From assembly GCF_000383615.1 (NCBI RefSeq), contig NZ_KB911582.1:450573-514572 (forward strand): a DNA stretch of 64,000 nucleotides, read 5' to 3'. This DNA comes from Streptomyces canus 299MFChir4.1 (GTDB lineage Bacteria > Actinomycetota > Actinomycetes > Streptomycetales > Streptomycetaceae). Shown piece by piece: positions 16,254 to 23,994 of this stretch (position 1 is its first letter; the number at the start of each line of letters is the position of its first letter). A program made the position numbers and the translations under genes. Under the pieces are notes generated by a model that saw only the letters and a program-made list of their open reading frames with translations, was not told where the DNA came from and did not search any database.

Positions 16254-17465
16254 ATGACCTCGAATACGCGTGTGGTGGTGATCGGCGCCGGGCTCGCGGG
16301 CGTCCGGCTCGCCCGGCGGCTCGGAGAGCTCGGCACGCCCGTGACGCTGATCGGCGAGGAGGAGCACCGCCCGTACAACCGGGTGCTCCTCGCCGAGGTG
16401 CTGGCCGGGCGGTACACCCCCGACGTGATCGCGCTCCCGGCGCCGGCCGCGCTGACCCGTGCCCGGGTCACCGGCATCGACCGCGGGGCACGGACCGTCG
16501 AGTACGCGGACGGTTCGAAGATCGCCTACGACACGCTGGTCCTGGCCACCGGCTCCAACCCCGTCCTGCCGCCGCTGCGCGGCCTGTTCACCCCCGACCA
16601 CGTGCTGCCGGAGGGCGTCCACGCCTTCCGCACCATGGACGACTGCCTGGGTCTGTCCGCGGCGGTCCGGCCGGGAGTGAAGGCCGTCGTGATCGGCGGC
16701 GGGCTCCTCGGGGTCTCCGCGGCCCGCGCGCTCGCCCAGCGCGGTGCCCAGGTCATGCTGGCCCAGCAGTCCGAGCGGCTGATGGAGCGCCAGCTCGACC
16801 CGAGCGCGTCCAAGCTCGTCCGGCGCCACCTCGGGGACCTCGGCGTCGAGGTCCACACCGACCTGCGCGTGCGGGACGTGCGCTGTGTCGGCGGCGCGGT
16901 CCGCTCGGTCGAGATGGCCGACGGTTACGCCCTGGACGCCGAGATCGTGGTCCTGGCCTGCGGGGTCCACCCGCGTGTCGGTCTCGCGCAGACCGCGGGC
17001 CTGGAGGTGCGCAAGGGCATCGTCGTGGACGACGAACTGCGCACGTCCGACCCGCACATCCACGCCATCGGCGACTGCGCCCAGCACGACGGCAACGTCT
17101 ACGGCCTCGCCACCCCGGCACTCGAACAGGCAGATGTCCTTGCCGAGTTGCTGGCCGGAAGGACGAACGCCCGCTACACCGGCACCCGTTCGCTGACCCG
17201 GCTCACGCTCGCCGGGCAGACCGCCTTCGACCTGGCCGCGTTCGGCGAGACCGAGGCGCTCCCGGGCGACGACGTCGTCCAGCTCGCGGACGCCACCCGC
17301 GGCACCTACCGCAAGGTCGTCGTCCGCGACGACCGCCTGGTCGGCGGGGTCCTCGTCGGCGAACTCGGCACGGTCGGCGCGCTCGCCCGCGCCTGGGAGG
17401 GAGCAGAGCCGCTCCCCGCAGGCGGCCCGCTGCTCCACCTGCTCACCAACGATGGAGGCTCCTGA
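16254..17465 (+). CDS. FAD/NAD(P)H oxidoreductase of the nitrite reductase operon
   Basis: A 403-residue flavoprotein related to the N-terminal half of NirB. It has the FAD motif VIGAGLAGVRLARRL, the central NAD(P)H motif VIGGGLLGVSAARAL and the second FAD motif HIHAIGDCAQH. Its stop overlaps the nirB start by ATGA, so translation is coupled. Because NirB carries its own FAD/NADH module, this looks like an added electron-entry protein, possibly also serving nasA, which lacks a reductase partner nearby. That electron role is inference. ATG start; the ribosome site is weak. Confidence 0.88.
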   Translation: MTSNTRVVVIGAGLAGVRLARRLGELGTPVTLIGEEEHRPYNRVLLAEVLAGRYTPDVIALPAPAALTRARVTGIDRGARTVEYADGSKIAYDTLVLATGSNPVLPPLRGLFTPDHVLPEGVHAFRTMDDCLGLSAAVRPGVKAVVIGGGLLGVSAARALAQRGAQVMLAQQSERLMERQLDPSASKLVRRHLGDLGVEVHTDLRVRDVRCVGGAVRSVEMADGYALDAEIVVLACGVHPRVGLAQTAGLEVRKGIVVDDELRTSDPHIHAIGDCAQHDGNVYGLATPALEQADVLAELLAGRTNARYTGTRSLTRLTLAGQTAFDLAAFGETEALPGDDVVQLADATRGTYRKVVVRDDRLVGGVLVGELGTVGALARAWEGAEPLPAGGPLLHLLTNDGGS

Positions 17466-20068
17466 TGACCGCCACCCCGGAGGCCACGGAGGCCACCCCC
17501 ACGATCGTCCTCGTCGGCCACGGCATGGTCGGCCAGCGCTTCCTCGAAGCCCTCGCCGAGCGGGGCATGACCGCCACGCACCGCGTGGTCGTGCTGTGCG
17601 AGGAGCCGCGTCCCGCGTACGACCGCGTCGCGCTCACCTCGTATTTCTCGGGGAAGACGCCCGAGGAACTCTCCCTGACGGACATGGAGTTCATCGACAC
17701 GCACGGCATCGAGCTGTACGTCGGCGACCCGGCCGTGACGATCGACCGCGAGGCGAAGAAGGTCACCGCGAAGTCCGGGCAGGTGTTCGCGTACGAGACC
17801 CTCGTCCTCGCCACCGGCTCCTACCCCTTCGTGCCGCCGGTCCCGAACAAGGACGCCGAGGGCTGTTTCGTCTACCGCACGATCGAGGACCTCCTCGCCA
17901 TCGAGGAGTACGCGAAGACCCGCACCACCGGCGCGGTGGTCGGCGGCGGACTGCTCGGTCTGGAGGCGGCCGGTGCCCTGAAGGGGCTCGGACTGACCTC
18001 CCACATCGTGGAGTTCGCGCCCCGGCTGATGCCGGTGCAGGTCGACGACGGCGGTGGCGCGGCGCTGCTGCGCACCATCGAGGAGATGGGCCTGAGCGTC
18101 CACACGGGCGTCGGCACGCAGGAGATCGTGGTCGGCGAGGACGGCGCCGTCACCGGCATGAAGCTGTCCGACGGCAGCGAACTCGCCACCGACCTGGTGG
18201 TGTTCAGCGCCGGTGTCCGCCCCCGCGACCAGTTGGCCCGCGACTGCGGTCTGACGGTCGGCGAGCGCGGCGGCATCACCGTCGACGAGCAGTGCCGTAC
18301 GGTCGCCGACCCGCACGTGTTCGCGATCGGCGAGTGCGCGCTGGCCGCCGACGGCCGGGTGTACGGCCTGGTGGCCCCGGGTTACGAGCAGGCCGAGACG
18401 GCGGCGGCGACCATCGCCTCCGACGAGGCCGCCTTCCTGGGCGCCGACCTGTCCACCAAGCTGAAGCTGCTCGGCGTGGACGTGGCCTCCTTCGGTGACG
18501 CGCACGGCGCCACCGCGGACTGCCTGGACGTCGTCTACTCCGACTCCCGCGCGGGCCTGTACAAGAAGCTGGTCATCGGCCGGGACGGCACGCTGCTCGG
18601 CGGCATCCTGGTCGGCGACGCGGAGGCGTACGGCACGCTGAAGGCGTTCACCGGTTCGGTGCCGCCGGTCAAGCCCGAGTCGCTGGTGCTGCCGGCCGGT
18701 GCCGGGGAGTCGGTCCAGCTCGGCCCGACCGCGCTGCCGGACGACGCGATCATCTGCTCCTGCAACAACGTCCGCAAGGGCACGATCCGCGGGGCCGTCA
18801 CCGAGCACCATTGCACCACCGTGCCCGAGGTGAAGAAGTGCACCAAGGCCGGTACCACGTGCGGCAGTTGCGTCAAGGTGCTGGGCCAGCTGGTCACCTC
18901 CGAGCTGGAGGCGTCCGGCGTCGAGGTCGACAAGGGCCTGTGCGGCTGCTTCTCGCAGACCCGCGAGGAGCTGTACGAGATCGTCCTCGCCCTGCGCATC
19001 AACACCTACCAGGACCTGCTGGACCGCTACGGCCGCGACGGCGCCCGGGGCGGCGACGGCTGCGAGGTCTGCAAGCCGGCCGTCGGCTCGGTCATCGCCT
19101 CCCTCGCCCCGACGATCGGCGCGAGCGGCTACGTCCTGGACGGCGAGCAGGCGGCCCTGCAGGACTCCAACGACCACTTCCTCGCCAACATCCAGAAGAA
19201 CGGCTCCTACTCGGTCGTCCCGCGCATCCCCGGCGGTGAGATCACCCCCGAGGGCCTCATCGTGATCGGCGAGATCGCCCGCGACTTCGGCCTCTACACG
19301 AAGATCACCGGCGGTCAGCGGATCGACATGTTCGGCGCCCGCGTCGAACAACTGCCCCTCATCTGGACCCGGCTGGTGGACGCCGGCTTCGAGTCCGGGC
19401 ACGCCTACGGCAAGTCCCTGCGCACGGTGAAGTCCTGCGTCGGCCAGACCTGGTGCCGCTACGGCGTCCAGGACTCGGTCCGCATGGCGATCGACCTGGA
19501 GCTGCGCTACCGGGGGCTCAGGTCGCCCCACAAGCTCAAGTCGGCGGTCTCCGGCTGCGCCCGCGAGTGCGCCGAGGCCCAGTCGAAGGACTTCGGCGTC
19601 ATCGCCACCTCCAACGGCTGGAACCTCTACGTCGGCGGCAACGGCGGCGCGACCCCGCGCCACGCGGACCTGCTCGCCCAGGACCTCACCGACGCCGAAC
19701 TGATCAAGCTCATCGACCGGTTCCTCATGTTCTACATCCGCACCGCGGACCGCCTGGAGCGCACCTCGACCTGGCTGGAGCGCATCCCCGGCGGCCTGGA
19801 CCACGTCCGTGACGTGGTCGTGGAGGACTCCCTCGGCATCTGCGAGGAGCTGGAGTCCCTGATGACGGCCCACGTGGCGCACTACGCCGACGAATGGGCG
19901 ACCACCATCAACGACCCCGAGAAGCTCGCCCGGTTCGTGTCCTTCGTGAACGCCCCGGACACCCCCGACCCGGTCGTCGGCTTCGTCCCCGAGCGCGAGC
20001 AGATCAAGCCCGACCTGCCGCTGCTGACCATCGGCCACCGTCCCCTGGAAGGAAGCGCCCAGCGATGA
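17465..20068 (+). CDS. nirB: Assimilatory nitrite reductase [NAD(P)H], large subunit
   Basis: Reduces nitrite to ammonium with six electrons. The 867 residues show the full domain order: FAD/NAD(P)H module (GHGMVGQRFLEAL; VVGGGLLGLEAAGAL; HVFAIGECAL), a BFD-like 2Fe-2S domain (CSCNNVRKG near 432; CTKAGTTCGSC near 460), then the siroheme/4Fe-4S module with CVGQTWCRYG near 658 and SGCARECAEAQ near 698. It begins inside the stop of the flavoprotein gene and ends over the nirD start, so the three genes form one coupled operon. Siroheme supply fits the chelatase at 6222. Confidence 0.97.
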   Translation: MTATPEATEATPTIVLVGHGMVGQRFLEALAERGMTATHRVVVLCEEPRPAYDRVALTSYFSGKTPEELSLTDMEFIDTHGIELYVGDPAVTIDREAKKVTAKSGQVFAYETLVLATGSYPFVPPVPNKDAEGCFVYRTIEDLLAIEEYAKTRTTGAVVGGGLLGLEAAGALKGLGLTSHIVEFAPRLMPVQVDDGGGAALLRTIEEMGLSVHTGVGTQEIVVGEDGAVTGMKLSDGSELATDLVVFSAGVRPRDQLARDCGLTVGERGGITVDEQCRTVADPHVFAIGECALAADGRVYGLVAPGYEQAETAAATIASDEAAFLGADLSTKLKLLGVDVASFGDAHGATADCLDVVYSDSRAGLYKKLVIGRDGTLLGGILVGDAEAYGTLKAFTGSVPPVKPESLVLPAGAGESVQLGPTALPDDAIICSCNNVRKGTIRGAVTEHHCTTVPEVKKCTKAGTTCGSCVKVLGQLVTSELEASGVEVDKGLCGCFSQTREELYEIVLALRINTYQDLLDRYGRDGARGGDGCEVCKPAVGSVIASLAPTIGASGYVLDGEQAALQDSNDHFLANIQKNGSYSVVPRIPGGEITPEGLIVIGEIARDFGLYTKITGGQRIDMFGARVEQLPLIWTRLVDAGFESGHAYGKSLRTVKSCVGQTWCRYGVQDSVRMAIDLELRYRGLRSPHKLKSAVSGCARECAEAQSKDFGVIATSNGWNLYVGGNGGATPRHADLLAQDLTDAELIKLIDRFLMFYIRTADRLERTSTWLERIPGGLDHVRDVVVEDSLGICEELESLMTAHVAHYADEWATTINDPEKLARFVSFVNAPDTPDPVVGFVPEREQIKPDLPLLTIGHRPLEGSAQR

Positions 20069-20415
20069 CCCTGGCACCCGAGACCACCGACCTGAAGGTC
20101 GAACTCCAGCTGAACGGCGACTGGTTCGCGGTCTGCGAGCTGGCCCGGCTGCTCCCCGGCCGGGGGGTGGCGGCCCTGCTGCCCGACGGACGGCAGGCGG
20201 CCCTGTTCCGCGACCGCGCGGGCCATCTGTACGCCGTCGACAACCGCGACCCCTTCGGCGGCGCGGCGGTCCTTTCCCGCGGCCTGACCGGCAGCCACCA
20301 GGGGCGCCCGTTCGTGGCCTCGCCCCTGCTGAAGCAGCGGTTCGACCTGGAGACCGGGCAGTGCCTGGACGACGAGTCGGTGCGGATCGCCACGTACGAG
20401 GTGCGGGCCGCGTAA
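20065..20415 (+). CDS. nirD: Nitrite reductase small subunit (Rieske-like fold)
   Basis: A 116-residue partner of NirB. The fold is Rieske-like, but as in other NirD proteins the cluster-binding Cys/His pairs are absent; the YAVDNRDPFGGAAVLSRG and GRPFVASPLLKQRFDLETGQCLDD segments are typical. The ATG at 20065 overlaps the nirB stop by 4 bases. The stop at 20415 is followed within 10 bases by the remnant of an unrelated dehydrogenase gene. Confidence 0.93.
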   Translation: MTLAPETTDLKVELQLNGDWFAVCELARLLPGRGVAALLPDGRQAALFRDRAGHLYAVDNRDPFGGAAVLSRGLTGSHQGRPFVASPLLKQRFDLETGQCLDDESVRIATYEVRAA

Positions 20416-20421
20416 CGAGAT

Positions 20422-20559
20422 TTCCGCGCGAAGGCCACCCTCCCCCTGGGCCGGGTCTCGGCCACGTCCGAGATCGCCGCCGTCCTGTACCTGGCCTCGG
20501 ACGACGCCTCCCCGATGGTGGGCACCGATCTGGTGGTGGACAGCGGGGCGACGGCCTGA
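20422..20559 (+). pseudogene. Remnant of an SDR dehydrogenase C-terminus
   Basis: An in-frame 45-codon stretch with no start reads FRAKATLPLGRVSATSE, then IAAVLYLASDDASPMVG and TDLVVDSGATA before a stop. This is the conserved end of classical short-chain dehydrogenases (xxVxFLASDxAsxvtGxxlxVDGG). The catalytic core is absent, so it is a 3' relic, left by deletion or recombination at the end of the nir operon. Confidence 0.7.
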
Positions 20560-20616
20560 GCGTGCGCCGACGAAAATCGGCTGGAGAGGGAAAGGGCCAG
20601 GTGCTTGCATGGGGGC

Positions 20617-21267
20617 ATGGTTCCCACCGACCGTCTCCTCGCCTTCGCGGCCATGTCGTTCCTGCTGATCGTGGTCCCCGGACCCAGCGTGCTGTTCGTG
20701 ATCGGCCGGGCGCTCGCACAGGGCCGGCGTGCCGCCCTGACCACGGTGGCCGGGAACACGGTCGGCGCCTACGTCCTGGTCCTCGCCGTGGCGTTCGGGG
20801 TCGGCTCGGTCGTGGAGCGCTCGGTACTGGTCTTCACCACGCTGAAGCTCGCCGGTGCCGCCTACCTCGTGTACCTGGGCGTCAAGGCGTGGCGCGGGCG
20901 CGGGTCGCTGCGCGCGGCGTTCGCCGAGGACGTGTCGGCGGCCGCGGCGGGGCACGGCGGTCTGCGTACGTTCTGGGAGGGGTTCGCGGTCGGTGTGACC
21001 AACCCCAAGACGATCGTGTTCTTCGCCGCGGTACTGCCGCAGTTCGTGGACCGCGGCCAGGGCGGGGTGGCCGCGCAGATGCTGCTGCTCGGGCTGGTGT
21101 TCAACGTCATCGCGCTGGTCTCCGACGCCGTGTGGGGGCTGGTCGCGGCGACCGCGCGGGGCTGGTTCGCCCGCTCACCGCGCCGCCTCTCCGCGGTGGG
21201 CGGGGTCGGCGGACTGACCATGATCGGCCTGGGCGTGACGGTGGCGGTGACCGGCCGGACGGACTGA
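20617..21267 (+). CDS. LysE/RhtB-family amino-acid exporter
   Basis: A 216-residue inner-membrane protein with about six hydrophobic segments. The family N-terminus (FLLIVVPGPSVLFVIGRALAQGRRAAL) and the VGVTNPKTIVFFAAVLPQFVD signature in the third helix region are clear. Such proteins export amino acids or their analogues. The ATG at 20617 is preferred over an in-frame TTG 12 bases upstream. It stands alone, with 37 bp to the convergent SDR gene. Confidence 0.92.
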   Translation: MVPTDRLLAFAAMSFLLIVVPGPSVLFVIGRALAQGRRAALTTVAGNTVGAYVLVLAVAFGVGSVVERSVLVFTTLKLAGAAYLVYLGVKAWRGRGSLRAAFAEDVSAAAAGHGGLRTFWEGFAVGVTNPKTIVFFAAVLPQFVDRGQGGVAAQMLLLGLVFNVIALVSDAVWGLVAATARGWFARSPRRLSAVGGVGGLTMIGLGVTVAVTGRTD

Positions 21268-21304
21268 GGGGCCGGGGGCCGAGGGGACCGCAGGGACTCA
21301 GGTG

Positions 21305-22231
21305 TCAGACCTTCAGGACGCCGTACGCCACCCCCGTGAGCTCCTCCGAGGCGGCCCAAAGGAGTGAGGCCGCCCGGTCGTCGCGGGTCCAGGGGGCCCG
21401 CCAGGAGGAGGCCGGGGGCCCGCGCCACCCCGCCAGGGACGGGCCGGTGAAGGAGTCGGGCGGCACCTCGGGGGCGGTGGCCGCGTAGAGGGTGGGGAGG
21501 GCGCCCGCCTCGGCGGACTGGGCGAAGAAGCGGTTGCCGACCCGCATGAAGCGTTCCGCTGCCCTGCGCCCGGCCATCTTCGCTCCCGCCGTCTGCAGGT
21601 TGGTGGCCGCGTACCCGGGGTGCGCCGCCACGGCGGTCACGTCCGCGCCGTGGGCCGCCAGCCTGCGGGCCAGTTCATGGACGAAGAGCAGGTTGGCGGT
21701 CTTGGAGCGGGCGTAGGCGACCCAACGCCGGTAGCGGCGCTCGCTGTTGAGGTCGTCGATGTCGATGTTGGCCAACGCGTGCGCCGTGCTGGAGACGGCC
21801 ACGACGCGGGCGGCGGGGGTCGCGAGGATCGTCGGCAGCAGCAGGCCGGTCAGCGCGAAGTGGCCCAGGTGGTTCACCCCGAACTGCGTCTCGAACCCGT
21901 CCGCGGTCGTGCCGTACGGCAGCGCCATCACGCCCGCGTTGTTGACCAGCAGGTCGAGGCGGTCGTAGGGATACGTCGTCGCGAACTCCCGTACGGAGGC
22001 CAGGTCCCCGAGGTCCAGCCGGTCGAACTCCGTGTCCGCCCCCGGCACTTCGCCGACCAGCCGGTCCCGGGCCCCGACGCCTCGCGTCTCGCTCCGACAG
22101 GCGAGCAGCACGCGGGCGCCCCGACGGGCGAGTTCCCGCGCGGTGACGTACCCGATGCCACTGTTGGCCCCGGTGACGACGGCAACGCGTCCGCTCTGGT
22201 CGGGGACGTCCTGGGCACTCCAGCCTGACAT
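21305..22231 (-). CDS. Short-chain dehydrogenase (retinol dehydrogenase/WWOX-like)
   Basis: A classical SDR of 308 residues. Cofactor motif TGANSGIG (residues 20-27), NNAG motif near residue 98, catalytic Ser in VAVSSTAHA and catalytic Y-x-x-x-K in VAYARSKTA. The CRS/R arginine after the second strand suggests NADP(H). It is longer than basic SDRs because of the C-terminal extension, typical of the oxidoreductase group with unknown lipophilic substrates. Start codon overlies the region of a GGGAG-type site. Single gene. Confidence 0.92.
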   Translation of the reverse strand: MSGWSAQDVPDQSGRVAVVTGANSGIGYVTARELARRGARVLLACRSETRGVGARDRLVGEVPGADTEFDRLDLGDLASVREFATTYPYDRLDLLVNNAGVMALPYGTTADGFETQFGVNHLGHFALTGLLLPTILATPAARVVAVSSTAHALANIDIDDLNSERRYRRWVAYARSKTANLLFVHELARRLAAHGADVTAVAAHPGYAATNLQTAGAKMAGRRAAERFMRVGNRFFAQSAEAGALPTLYAATAPEVPPDSFTGPSLAGWRGPPASSWRAPWTRDDRAASLLWAASEELTGVAYGVLKV

Positions 22232-22480
22232 GGCGGGGCTCCCTCCGCAGACGGGGTGGATCCAGCGTACGAGCGCGGCCGGCCGGATTCACCCAGCTCG
22301 CGCCGCCGCCGACTCGGACTTGCGGAGAGTTACCCTCCGGTCACGTCACGTTCGCATCACGGGTTTCTCATGTCGCCGACAGCGCATCCGCGCCTCACTA
22401 GGTTCGTCACCTCATATCCGGCTGATCGCCACTTCTTGATCACGCGCACGGATATCACCATGAACCTGGAGGGACCTGCT

Positions 22481-22882
22481 GTGAACCTGCTCCGCAAGCC
22501 CGGCGCCATCGTCGTCGCCGCGCTGGCGCTGGCCGTGCTGCCGGGCGCCGCCTCGGCACACGACGGTGACCACCCGTTCGAGAACTGCACCGAGGCGTAC
22601 GCCGCCGGATACGCGAACATCCCCGAGGGCGACGAGCACTACGGCAGCCATCTCGACCGGGACGGCGACGGCATCGGCTGCGACCGGCCGCCCGCGGACT
22701 TCAAGGCCCACGACGACCAGGCGGCGGCACCGGCCGAGGACACCGGCAAGAAGGGCACGCGCCTCGCCGAGACCGGCGGCGGTGGCGACACCACCGTGTA
22801 CCTCGCGGCCGCCGGCTCGGCCGTCCTGCTCACCGGCGGTGCGCTGGTGGCGTCGGCCCGCAGGCGCCGCGCCGAGCGCTGA
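22481..22882 (+). CDS. Excalibur-domain surface protein with LAETG sortase signal
   Basis: A 133-residue wall protein. A signal peptide runs to about residue 26 (GAASAHDG), then an Excalibur calcium-binding domain with FENCTEAYAAGYANIP and the loop DRDGDGIGCD, then LAETG at residues 95-99, a hydrophobic segment (about 106-124) and an Arg-rich tail. LAXTG is the class E sortase signal of Streptomyces, so it should be anchored to peptidoglycan; the class F sortase at 14726 is unlikely to do this. The GTG at 22481 has GGAGG eight bases upstream; the ATG at 22460 lies before this site. Confidence 0.88.
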   Translation: MNLLRKPGAIVVAALALAVLPGAASAHDGDHPFENCTEAYAAGYANIPEGDEHYGSHLDRDGDGIGCDRPPADFKAHDDQAAAPAEDTGKKGTRLAETGGGGDTTVYLAAAGSAVLLTGGALVASARRRRAER

Positions 22883-22932
22883 GGCGCGGGCCCTCCCGGG
22901 GTCCGCGCAGCACGGCCCGGCCCCCTTCGTGC

Positions 22933-23373
22933 TCAGCTCAGCCGCTCGGCCAGTCCGACGATGACGCCCTCCGGACCGCGGACGTAGCAGAGCAGGTAAC
23001 TGTCCTCGAACCGGGCGATCCCGCCGAGGAGTGCGGCGCCGTGAGGGCGCAGACGGGCGACGGTGTCCTCAAGGTCGTCGACGGCGAACATGACGCGGTG
23101 CGTGCCCAGGATGTTGTGCGGCCGGTTGCGCGGCTCGGTGCCGATCGCCGCGGGGCTGCGGTACTTCGCCAGCTCGAGCCGGCTGTGACCGTCCGGGGTC
23201 CGGACCATCGCGATGTCGCAGTGGACGCCGTCGAGTCCGGTGCACTGGTCGGCGACAGGGCCCTCGACCTCGGCCCTGCCCTCCAGCTCCATACCGAGTT
23301 CCACGAAGAACGCGACAGCGGCGTCCAGGTCCTCGACGACGATGCCGACGTTGTCCATCCGCTGAATCGCCAT
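22933..23373 (-). CDS. VOC-family protein, methylmalonyl-CoA epimerase/glyoxalase-like
   Basis: A 146-residue VOC fold: MDNVGIVVEDLDAAVAFFVELGMELEG at the N-terminus, with paired metal-ligand positions in LDGVHCDIAMVRT and RLELAKY, and a C-terminal LLCYVRGPEGVIVGLAERL with the terminal Glu position replaced by a VGLAE context. Substrate unknown. The start at 23373 follows a purine-rich tract; a long in-frame extension upstream is noise. Confidence 0.87.
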   Translation of the reverse strand: MAIQRMDNVGIVVEDLDAAVAFFVELGMELEGRAEVEGPVADQCTGLDGVHCDIAMVRTPDGHSRLELAKYRSPAAIGTEPRNRPHNILGTHRVMFAVDDLEDTVARLRPHGAALLGGIARFEDSYLLCYVRGPEGVIVGLAERLS

Positions 23374-23540
23374 GCCGGTCTCTCCCTCTTCCCGATGCGG
23401 CCGGTGGTGGCCGCCGATGCCCCTGGGACGGAGCCGACGACACGTTCTCGACATCCGCAGCGCGGGTGGTCCGATGAACCTCCCGGGCCCCGCCCACGTC
23501 TTCCCGCGCGACCATCCCCGCACGCCCAGGAGAACAGACC

Positions 23541-23828
23541 GTGACCGGCAAGGACATCGAGCACACCGACGAGCGGGGTTACGACCCGGGGCCCTGGTGG
23601 GCCGACCTCGGGACGTGGGGGGCCATCGCACTGATCGTCTTCGGGGCTCTCGCGGCCGCGTGGGTCTATTTCCGGCTGCCCGGCACCCCGGAGGAACTGG
23701 CGGCCGGCTACTACCAGGCCGCGCGGATCATCACCATCGGCTTGGTGATCGTGGGATGCACCGTGCTGGGCCGCCGTCGCGACAGGGCCGCGGCCACAGA
23801 AGAGCCAGAGGAGCCGGAACGCGCCTGA
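23541..23828 (+). CDS. Small two-pass membrane protein, unknown function
   Basis: A 95-residue protein with an acidic soluble N-terminus (residues 1-20), two hydrophobic segments (about 25-45 and 60-77) separated by RLPGTPEELAAGYYQAAR, and a Glu-rich charged C-terminus. GTG start with AGGAGA upstream. It is divergent from the VOC gene and followed by a strong terminator, so it is its own transcript. I do not recognise a family. Confidence 0.7.
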   Translation: MTGKDIEHTDERGYDPGPWWADLGTWGAIALIVFGALAAAWVYFRLPGTPEELAAGYYQAARIITIGLVIVGCTVLGRRRDRAAATEEPEEPERA

Positions 23829-23840
23829 CAGCTGATGCAC

Positions 23841-23878
23841 GAGAGGGCGGCACCCCCCGCACAGGGTGCCGCCCTCTC
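23841..23878 (+). terminator. Strong 15-bp hairpin terminator
   Basis: Perfect 15-bp stem (23841-23855 with 23864-23878), 8-base loop, followed by TT. It lies 13 bases after the small membrane protein stop and is in position to stop transcripts coming from ppdK on the other strand as well. Confidence 0.8.
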
Positions 23879-23946
23879 TTCGTGCTCCGGAACCGCCGCC
23901 CATCGGGTGAGGGTCGGGGACGGACGGCGGTTCCGGGGTTCCCATG

Positions 23947-23988
23947 GCCGTGGCCGTGACCGTAGCCGTAGCCGTAGCCGTAGCCGTC
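23947..23988. repeat. Hexanucleotide tandem repeat (about 7 copies of GCCGTA-like unit)
   Basis: Seven 6-bp units (two GCCGTG, ACCGTA, three GCCGTA, GCCGTC) lie between the hairpin at 23841 and the ppdK stop at 23995. It is non-coding here. Confidence 0.8.
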
Positions 23989-23994
23989 GGAGGC

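Noticed and set aside
23947..23988. Coding hexapeptide repeat (AV)n
   Set aside because: An open frame exists, but it runs antisense through ppdK and has no ribosome site.
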